From an uncultured Chloracidobacterium sp. (GTDB taxonomy: Bacteria > Acidobacteriota > Blastocatellia > Pyrinomonadales > Pyrinomonadaceae), in contig CALDGX010000103.1 of assembly GCA_937941715.1 (NCBI GenBank), positions 1-64,000 of the forward strand: a stretch of 64,000 bases of DNA, written 5' to 3'. A model generated the notes under the pieces. The model ran no database searches. It was not told the DNA's origin and saw only the letters and a program-made list of their open reading frames with translations. Below, piece after piece: positions 49,072 through 55,031 of the stretch. Each line of letters starts with the position of its first letter. The first letter of the stretch is position 1. The position numbers and the translations under genes were made by a program.

Positions 49072-49489
49072 GGCCACCGAGTTCACAGAGGTCACAGAGA
49101 AATTCGTTTCAAACCCTCACGAAGCATTTTCGCACCAAAATTGATCAGTAATCCTCGCTTAAGGCCGGTCGCCTTTAAGTAAGAGAGAATTTGTGCAGTT
49201 GAGACATCGGGGAGTTTGCTGAGGGATTTGATCTCAACCACTACCTCTTCTTCAACCAGAACGTCCTTCGCTGACCCTTGATCACCTTGTCCTTATAGAT
49301 CACATCTATCTCGACCTGTCTCCGAAAACCGATACCGCGTAGGTCAAATTCATGGCAAAGAGCTTGTTCATAGATACCCTCAAGTAAACCCGGGCCCAGC
49401 GTTCTGTGCACTTCGATCGCGGCCCCGATGATCTTCTGAGTAAGCAGATCGTTTTCCATTTCTCAGTGCTCTCTGTGTACTCGGTGGCC
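49072..49489. mobile_element. Inverted-repeat unit carrying a GxxExxY gene
   Basis: Left end ggccaccgagttcacagag (49072-49090) and right end ctctgtgtactcggtggcc (49471-49489) are reverse complements at 18 of 19 positions, with a further imperfect match inward. The 418-base unit contains only the GxxExxY reading frame, and that frame's stop lies four bases past the left repeat. It sits between yggT and yggS, abutting the stop codon of yggS (49489-49491), and no target duplication is apparent. It has the look of a small non-autonomous element, but no transposase is present to prove it. Confidence 0.6.
49092..49459 (-). pseudogene. GxxExxY protein gene, frameshifted
   Basis: The start MENDLLTQKIIGAAIEVHRTLGPGLLEGIYEQAL carries the name-giving GLLEGIY motif (GxxExxY). 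The frame breaks near 49260: after VIKGQ the original frame runs RRTFWLKKR and stops at 49241, while the continuing family sequence DVLVEEEVVVEIKS...LSYLKATGLKRGLLINFGAKMLREGLKRISL lies in another frame, ending at TGA 49092-49094. A one-base loss or two-base gain explains it. GxxExxY proteins resemble PD-(D/E)XK nucleases (VEIK motif), function unknown. A programmed frameshift is possible but nothing supports it. Confidence 0.8.
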
Positions 49490-50187
49490 TATTCTCGTTC
49501 ACCGAAAATGGCCGTACCGACACGGACGACGGTCGATCCTTCTTCGATCGCGACCTCAAAGTCGTGGCTCATGCCCATTGACAGCTCGCCGCGGCCGCCG
49601 CCGGCGAAGCTGCCATCCAATGCGAGCTTGTCCCGGATCCTACGCAGCTGATCAAAGTATGGCCGTGTCGCCTCCGGGTCGTCGAAATACGGCGGCAGGA
49701 TCATCAGCCCGTCAAAACGCAGACGCTCGCAGGTCGTCAAATACCCGACCAGTTCCGGCAGGCCGGCGACATCGATCCCGGACTTTGTCGCTTCGCCTGC
49801 CAGATCGACGTGCACGAAAACCGAAAGCTCACCGCGGCCTTCTTCGAAACATATACGCTCAAGCCGCTGTGCCAGTTCGAGCGAGTCTACCGAGTGGATG
49901 ACGTCGAAAAGCTCGACCGCCTTGCGCGCCTTGTTCGACTGCAAATGCCCTATCAGATGCCATTCAGCGGCGTTTCGGCCGATCTCGGCGATCTTTGCTT
50001 CGGCCTCCTGTACCTTGTTTTCGCCCAAAACTGAGGCTCCGGCCGCGATGGCGTCGAGCAGCACGGGGACCGGGTGCGTCTTGCTGACCGCGACCAGTTT
50101 GATATCCGCAGGATCACGTCCGGCACGGCCGGCCGCATCAGCGATACGGGCGCGGACCGCGGCAAGATTTTGTCTAATATCTGCCAT
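49489..50187 (-). CDS. yggS: YggS/PROSC-family PLP-binding protein
   Basis: 232 residues. PLP-binding protein of the alanine racemase fold that buffers pyridoxal phosphate. The lysine-bearing IKLVAVSKTHP is near residue 35, with LGENKVQEAEAKI, EWHLIGHLQSNKARKA, LSVFVHVDLAGEATKSGID, LRFDGLMILPP and the final LSMGMSHDFEVAIEEGSTVVRVGTAIFG. ATG 50185-50187 is preferred to a GTG one codon earlier. It is on the same strand as yggT, with the GxxExxY unit lying directly after its stop. Confidence 0.94.
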   Translation of the reverse strand: MADIRQNLAAVRARIADAAGRAGRDPADIKLVAVSKTHPVPVLLDAIAAGASVLGENKVQEAEAKIAEIGRNAAEWHLIGHLQSNKARKAVELFDVIHSVDSLELAQRLERICFEEGRGELSVFVHVDLAGEATKSGIDVAGLPELVGYLTTCERLRFDGLMILPPYFDDPEATRPYFDQLRRIRDKLALDGSFAGGGRGELSMGMSHDFEVAIEEGSTVVRVGTAIFGERE

Positions 50188-50223
50188 CACTTACATCAAA
50201 TATAGCAAACACGTCTGCCAATC

Positions 50224-50252
50224 TTGAATTTCCTCTTCCGAATTCGTATCAT
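50224..50252 (+). promoter_or_regulatory. Promoter of tRNA-Leu(CAG)
   Basis: TTGAAT (50224-50229), a 17-base spacer and TATCAT (50247-50252). Transcription would start about seven bases before the mature tRNA. It also faces away from yggS, so the gap of 78 bases may hold a second promoter that I cannot identify. Confidence 0.6.
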
Positions 50253-50265
50253 CAATGTTCGCAAC

Positions 50266-50352
50266 GCGGACGTGGCGGAACTGGTAGACGCGCAGGTCTC
50301 AGAAGCCTGTTCTGGTTACAGAGTGGAAGTTCGATTCTTCTCGTCCGCACCA
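50266..50352 (+). tRNA. tRNA-Leu (anticodon CAG)
   Basis: Type II tRNA. Acceptor GCGGACG (50266-50272) pairs with CGTCCGC (50342-50348), discriminator A, CCA encoded (50350-50352). The anticodon arm CAGGT-CTCAGAA-GCCTG gives CAG, reading CUG. The long variable arm follows, with GTTCGATTC in the T-loop. Confidence 0.94.
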
Positions 50353-50360
50353 TTTCTAAA

Positions 50361-50396
50361 AAAAGGGATAAAGGCTGAACGTCCTTTATCCCTTTT
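50361..50396 (+). terminator. Rho-independent terminator of tRNA-Leu(CAG)
   Basis: aaaagggataaagg (50361-50374) pairs perfectly with cctttatccctttt (50383-50396), a 14-base stem with an 8-base loop ending in a short T-run. It separates the tRNA from rsmG. Confidence 0.85.
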
Positions 50397-50436
50397 GCAT
50401 TGCGTCAAAGGCGGCATTGCGTAAAACTCATATCTG

Positions 50437-51045
50437 ATGCGCAAGGAATTTATCGAGGCCCTAAAAACTCACCAGGCGGCGTTCAAGATCAGCCTCGGCG
50501 ACGATCAGTTCGAGCGGCTGGCGGATTACTATGATCTGATCAGCGAACACAATCCGATACTTCATCTCGTCGCCCCGATGCCGCCGGAGGAGTTTGCGGT
50601 CCGCCACATTCTCGAGTCGCTGACGATGCTCGAGTACCTGCCGAAGGGCTCGCGTTTTGCCGATGTCGGCACCGGCGGCGGCTTGCCGTCGATACCGTGT
50701 TTGTTGGTACGCGGCGACCTGAGAGCCGTTCTTATCGAATCAAAAGAGAAAAAGGCCAGGTTCCTTGAGCTTGCCGCAAACGCCCTCGGCATTTCCGCCC
50801 GCACCACCGTCACGAACAAGCAGTTTCAGGAGGCCGACCCGGCCAATGCCGAAACGATCACCTGCCGTGCCCTCGACAAATTTAGCGAAAAGCTGCCCGG
50901 GCTCCTGCGTTGGCGCAAGCGCAGGCAAATGCTGCTCTTCGGCGGCCCGAGCCTTCGCGAGGCCCTGACTAAGAACAAAGCCGTATTTATCGAAAAGCTG
51001 ATGCCGATGTCGGAACAGCGGTACTTGTTCGTCGTAAATCGTTGA
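50437..51045 (+). CDS. rsmG: 16S rRNA (guanine-N7)-methyltransferase RsmG
   Basis: 202 residues. It methylates G527 (E. coli numbering) of 16S rRNA. The SAM-binding segment FADVGTGGGLPSIPC is near residue 75, preceded by NPILHLVAPMPPEEFAVRHILESL and followed by LIESKEKKARFLELAANALG and CRALDKFSEKLPGLLRW, all typical. It is not in the usual mnmG operon. It converges on the NtrC-type gene with six bases between the stop codons. Confidence 0.93.
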   Translation: MRKEFIEALKTHQAAFKISLGDDQFERLADYYDLISEHNPILHLVAPMPPEEFAVRHILESLTMLEYLPKGSRFADVGTGGGLPSIPCLLVRGDLRAVLIESKEKKARFLELAANALGISARTTVTNKQFQEADPANAETITCRALDKFSEKLPGLLRWRKRRQMLLFGGPSLREALTKNKAVFIEKLMPMSEQRYLFVVNR

Positions 51046-51051
51046 TCAAGA

Positions 51052-52443
51052 TCACCTTACGTCGAGATCATACTCGCGCAGGCGCCTGTAAAGCGTCGAT
51101 GGCGATATCCCGAGCAATTCAGCCGTTTTGCCGCGATGCCAGCCCGTTTTTTCAAGTGCACCGATGATCTGTTGGCGTTCGACGTCGCGAAGATTTGACG
51201 GGGACGCGTTGTGAAATGAACTGTGGCCATTGCTCTGCGGGGCGTTGTAGCTGACCGAAATGTTGGCCTTTTCTTGTCGAAACGCGATCTCGGGCGGCAG
51301 TTCACGCGGCGTGATCATCCCGTTGTCACAAAGCAGGATCGCCCGTTCGAGGCAGTTGCGCAGCTGTCGGACGTTTCCTGTCCAGTCGAATGCGCAAAGT
51401 GCGTCGATCGTCGCCGGCGTCATTTCGGGTTCGTGCGAACCTGCGAGTTTATGCAGCAGATGACGGGCGAGCGGTTCGATATCCTCGCGACGCTCACGCA
51501 GCGGCGGAATGTTGACCTCAAAACTGTTTATACGGTACATCAGGTCGGCACGAAAGACGCCTTCGGCAACCGCCGCGTCCTTATCACGGTTGGTTGCGGC
51601 GACAAGTCTGACGTCTACCTCGACCTTTTTAACGCCGCCGACGCGGAAGAACGAACGTGTTTCCAAGGCCCGCAGCAATTTTGACTGCAGCTGCAGCGGC
51701 ATCTCCATGACCTCGTCCAGAAACAGCGTGCCGCCGTCGGCGATCTCAAACAGCCCGAGCTTGCGCGTCCGTGCTCCCGAAAAGGCTCCGGCTTCGTGGC
51801 CGAAGAGTTCGCTTTCGAGCAATGTGTCCTGCAGTGCCGCACAGTTGAGGTCGATGAACGGCTTATCGCTGCGGCGGCTCAGCCGGTGTATCGCCTGGGC
51901 GATCAACTCTTTGCCGACACCGGAATCGCCGGTGATCAGCACTGACGTGTCCGAAGGAGCCACGCGGTTTACCAGCCGCAAAACCTCTTTCATCTGGGGC
52001 GACTCGGCAACGATATCCGGTAGCGTTGCGGTGGTGCGGGCGATCTGGGCACGGAGCCGTTGATTATCTATCTTGAGCTTTTGCTTTTCGGCGGCCTGGG
52101 TCACCAATGCCGACAGTTCGGCGATACGGTAGGGCTTGGTCAGATAATCGTAAGCCCCGAGCTTCATCGCCTCGATCGCCGATTCGACCGTCGCCTGTCC
52201 GGTCAGCATTATGACCTCGGGCGGATTCTGGGTACGCTCACGCGTCCGTCGCAGTAAACTTATGCCGTCGAGCCTGGGCATATTGATGTCGCACAGTACG
52301 ACATCATAATCCTGCTCTTCGATCATCTCCCATGCGGCTTCGCCATCCGGAGCTTCGTGAGTTTCGTGGCCCTGCCGGGTCATCTCTTTCTGGACGACGA
52401 GCCTTAGATTTTTTTCGTCGTCGACAACTAGAATTTTCGCCAT
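51052..52443 (-). CDS. NtrC-family sigma-54 response regulator
   Basis: 463 residues: receiver domain (acidic pair D8-D9, phosphoacceptor D52 in VVLCDINMP, Lys in KPYR), AAA+ domain with Walker A GDSGVGKE, GAFSGA loop at 219-224 and Walker B-type GGTLFLDEVMEM, then a Fis-type HTH (IIGALEKTGWHRGKTAELLGISPSTLYRRLREY). The loop reads GAFSGA rather than GAFTGA, a conservative change at the sigma-54 contact. It starts 12 bases after the histidine kinase stop on the same strand, so the two form a two-component operon. Confidence 0.94.
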   Translation of the reverse strand: MAKILVVDDEKNLRLVVQKEMTRQGHETHEAPDGEAAWEMIEEQDYDVVLCDINMPRLDGISLLRRTRERTQNPPEVIMLTGQATVESAIEAMKLGAYDYLTKPYRIAELSALVTQAAEKQKLKIDNQRLRAQIARTTATLPDIVAESPQMKEVLRLVNRVAPSDTSVLITGDSGVGKELIAQAIHRLSRRSDKPFIDLNCAALQDTLLESELFGHEAGAFSGARTRKLGLFEIADGGTLFLDEVMEMPLQLQSKLLRALETRSFFRVGGVKKVEVDVRLVAATNRDKDAAVAEGVFRADLMYRINSFEVNIPPLRERREDIEPLARHLLHKLAGSHEPEMTPATIDALCAFDWTGNVRQLRNCLERAILLCDNGMITPRELPPEIAFRQEKANISVSYNAPQSNGHSSFHNASPSNLRDVERQQIIGALEKTGWHRGKTAELLGISPSTLYRRLREYDLDVR

Positions 52444-52455
52444 ATTGATTGGGGT

Positions 52456-54123
52456 TTACGAGGTTTGTGTTCCGTGACGCTGGACCACAGGTAGGAATAT
52501 GCTGAATGTCGTGCCGCGGCCTAAATTCGAACGAACGCTGAGCCGGCCGCCATGCTCGGATATTATTCCGTAACAGACCGATAGCCCAAGGCCCGTGCCC
52601 TTGCCCACCTCCTTGGTGGTAAAGAAGGGCTCAAAGATCTTGGACATATTTTCGGCCGGGATGCCGGTGCCGGTGTCGGCAACTTCGATCACAACACGGT
52701 TTGCCTGGCGGTACGTCTTTAATGTGAGTTCGCCGCCGCCCGGCATCGCGTCGATGGCGTTCGTCGCCAGGGCGATTATCGCCTGCTGGATCTGCCCGCC
52801 GTCAGCGCTGATCTGCGGCAGGCTGTCGGCAATATCGACAGTGATCGTGATCTGGTTTCCACGTTTCTGGTGTGAGATAAGGTTTGCGGCTGACCTGACG
52901 ACCTCGGCAATGTCGGTCATGACCCGGTCGCCGGTGCGGACCCGGCTAAAATCGAGAAGGCCGGTCGTGATCGATTTGCACCTAAATGCCTCGCTCTTGA
53001 TCAAGCCGAGATACTCGGTCAGGTCCGCTTCAGATTCCGAATCTTTGAATTCGCCCTCGTGGATCCGCTGCTCAAGAGCCTCGGCGCACGCCGCGATGGT
53101 TGCCAGAGGATTATTGATCTCGTGGACGACGCCGGCGGCAAGTCGTCCGACGGCAGCCAGCTTTTCGGCGCGGCCGATCGCATGTATCGCCTCGACCCTG
53201 ACGGTCACGTCTTCGCCGACGGTAATGACGTGCGTCACCTCGCCTGACGCGCTGCTGCGCATCGGGATCTTGCTCACCATCCAGTGCCGGGTCGAACCGT
53301 CATCGGCGATTGTCTGCTGCTCGATCCGCTCGATCTGGCCCGTGCGAAACGCCCGCTCAAACTCCTGCCGAAGCCGGCCCTGCGGGTATTTTGCCAAGAC
53401 GCTAAAAACATCGCGTCCGATCGCCGAATCACGCGGAATGCCCTGGATGCCGACCTCACGATGGCGGTTCCACGTCACGATCTTGTAATCGCGGTCGACC
53501 ACGTACAGCGAGACCGGCAGAGCGTCCAGCACCGATTCGTTGAATTTGCGGTGCTCTTCTCGGGCCTGTGTGATCGAATTATTTAGGGCAGATTCGTAAT
53601 GCGCAGACAGATTGACGCTCATCGCGGCAAGTTGTGTCGCGGCCTCGATCACTCGCAAACGATCTCCAGAAAAATGTCGTTCATCGCTAAAGCCGGTCAC
53701 GATCGCGCCTTTTGTCTCGCCGTCGATCTGCAGCGGAGAAACGTATTCGAGAGTATGGCTGCCGCTGCCGAACATAAATTCGTGTGCGTCCCGTTCCGTA
53801 TAGCCGATCTGCGGCGGCATGAACTGCAGCCAGCGTTCGAACCGCGGTCGGACCAGAAAATCACCCGTCGCCTCGCCGTCACGCGTGACTGCGCACGTTA
53901 CCAGGCCGATGTTCTTCAACTCGGCAGCAAACAGGCAGAATTCCGCATCCAAGTTTGCGCGGAGAGCCTCGACGACGCGGCTCGCCACCTTTTTGGGGTG
54001 CACGGTAATGAGCAGACTTCGCCCGAGATCGGCAATGAATTTGAGGTCGCCCGGAGTTTCATTCGGCCTTTGTGCGTTCGTGCCGGATGTCACATCCGTG
54101 TTTTGCGGCGAAGGTGTCAACAT
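52456..54123 (-). CDS. NtrB-type sensor histidine kinase
   Basis: 555 residues, with no membrane helix. A GAF-like region (about 25-175), a PAS domain (about 195-310: VLDALPVSLYVVDRDYKIVTWNRHREVGIQGIP), HisKA with His334 in VVHEINNPLATI, and HATPase with VADTGTGIPAENM and GTGLGLSVCYGII are present. It is a soluble sensor probably phosphorylating the NtrC-type regulator that follows 12 bases later. The signal could bind GAF or PAS; no ligand can be named. A strong promoter and a 5'-end stem-loop lie upstream. Confidence 0.93.
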   Translation of the reverse strand: MLTPSPQNTDVTSGTNAQRPNETPGDLKFIADLGRSLLITVHPKKVASRVVEALRANLDAEFCLFAAELKNIGLVTCAVTRDGEATGDFLVRPRFERWLQFMPPQIGYTERDAHEFMFGSGSHTLEYVSPLQIDGETKGAIVTGFSDERHFSGDRLRVIEAATQLAAMSVNLSAHYESALNNSITQAREEHRKFNESVLDALPVSLYVVDRDYKIVTWNRHREVGIQGIPRDSAIGRDVFSVLAKYPQGRLRQEFERAFRTGQIERIEQQTIADDGSTRHWMVSKIPMRSSASGEVTHVITVGEDVTVRVEAIHAIGRAEKLAAVGRLAAGVVHEINNPLATIAACAEALEQRIHEGEFKDSESEADLTEYLGLIKSEAFRCKSITTGLLDFSRVRTGDRVMTDIAEVVRSAANLISHQKRGNQITITVDIADSLPQISADGGQIQQAIIALATNAIDAMPGGGELTLKTYRQANRVVIEVADTGTGIPAENMSKIFEPFFTTKEVGKGTGLGLSVCYGIISEHGGRLSVRSNLGRGTTFSIFLPVVQRHGTQTS

Positions 54124-54189
54124 TGTGTTGTGGCTTGTTGTCGGAACAGTCGAACCGCCAACTTACGCAGGTTAGGAGACAAAACGATC

Positions 54190-54212
54190 GAGAGAGAATA
54201 GATTTCTCTCTC
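54190..54212 (-). promoter_or_regulatory. Stem-loop at the 5' end of the kinase-regulator transcript
   Basis: gagagagaa (54190-54198) pairs with ttctctctc (54204-54212), a perfect 9-base stem with a 5-base loop. The transcript start predicted from the promoter at 54217-54245 lies about at 54210, so the stem would form almost the first bases of the mRNA. This could protect the 5' end or act as a regulatory site. In DNA it could be an operator. Confidence 0.5.
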
Positions 54213-54216
54213 TTTG

Positions 54217-54245
54217 ATTAAAAACAATATTTAACATTTTGTCAA
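54217..54245 (-). promoter_or_regulatory. Strong sigma-70-type promoter of the kinase-regulator operon
   Basis: Minus strand: perfect TTGACA (54240-54245), a 17-base spacer and TTTAAT (54217-54222, 5 of 6). It drives the histidine kinase gene starting at 54123, with a leader of about 87 bases. Confidence 0.75.
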
Positions 54246-54270
54246 GGGGTTTAACGTCCGGAAGAGTTGA

Positions 54271-54299
54271 TTGACACCCCCGATGATTCACGCAAAAAT
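54271..54299 (+). promoter_or_regulatory. Candidate promoter of the SurA-like gene
   Basis: Perfect TTGACA (54271-54276), a 17-base spacer and AAAAAT (54294-54299, 4 of 6). The transcript would begin near 54306, only about eight bases before ATG 54314, which has no Shine-Dalgarno; a leaderless or near-leaderless start is possible. The -10 box is weak. Confidence 0.4.
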
Positions 54300-54313
54300 G
54301 GACTGTTACCTAT

Positions 54314-55012
54314 ATGTTCGCCCGAACCAATAAAAAACTCCGGACGGTGTTGCTTGCCGCCATTATGTCGATGATCGTGTCGGCCGTTTCAACGCAGCTT
54401 GCGGCTCAGGAACTGGTCGATAAGACGGTTGCGACGGTCAGCGACGGAACGCGGAGCGAACTCATCACATATTCGGACATAATGTGGCAGCTGGCGCTCC
54501 AACCGGGCGTTCAGATCGACCCGCCGAAGCGGGATGACCTAAATGCGGCCCTGCTCAGGCTGATCGATCAGCGGCTGTTCGCGCTTGAGGCGAACCGGCT
54601 GCCGCGGCCGGTGCCGACCGACGACGCGATCAAGGCCGAGATCGACAAGATCGTCAAGTTCTTTCCGTCGCCGGCGGCGTTTGAAGCGAGGCTGAAGACC
54701 GTCGGCTTTGATTCGATAAGTGATGATAGTTTTCAGCGGCTGATCTCACAGCGGTTGTCTATCGAGGACTATATCGATTTTCGTTTCCGCTCGTTTATCG
54801 TAGTCACTCCGGAGGACGAGGCAAGATACTTTAGGGACGTGATGGCACCTGACTTTCGCAAGCGGTACCCGGGATTGCTAATGCCCACGCTTGACGAAAA
54901 AAGGCGTGACATCAATCGGATGCTGACCGAAGAGCGGGTCGCCTCAAGACTCGAAAGCTTTCTGGACGACGCAAAGAGGCGGGCCGAGATCGAGATCATT
55001 TCAGAGCCTTGA
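54314..55012 (+). CDS. SurA-like exported chaperone segment without PPIase domain
   Basis: 232 residues. A signal peptide (cleavage near LAAQ-EL) is followed by a SurA-type helical N-terminal domain: VDKTVATVSDGTRSELITYSDIMWQLAL, LLRLIDQRLFALEANRLPRPVPTDDAIKAEIDKIVKFFPSPAAFEARLKTVGF, then a C-terminal helix like that at the end of SurA-type proteins. The parvulin PPIase domain expected between these parts is missing. It may chaperone an exported client in the periplasm. The next gene, a large secreted protein, follows after 19 bases and could be that client; this is inference. Confidence 0.7.
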   Translation: MFARTNKKLRTVLLAAIMSMIVSAVSTQLAAQELVDKTVATVSDGTRSELITYSDIMWQLALQPGVQIDPPKRDDLNAALLRLIDQRLFALEANRLPRPVPTDDAIKAEIDKIVKFFPSPAAFEARLKTVGFDSISDDSFQRLISQRLSIEDYIDFRFRSFIVVTPEDEARYFRDVMAPDFRKRYPGLLMPTLDEKRRDINRMLTEERVASRLESFLDDAKRRAEIEIISEP

Positions 55013-55031
55013 CGCCGGCGATAGATCTAGG

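Noticed and set aside
49241..49459. Intact 72-residue GxxExxY protein
   Set aside because: The frame ends abruptly in RRTFWLKKR while the rest of the family sequence continues in another frame, so it is a frameshifted gene rather than a short one.
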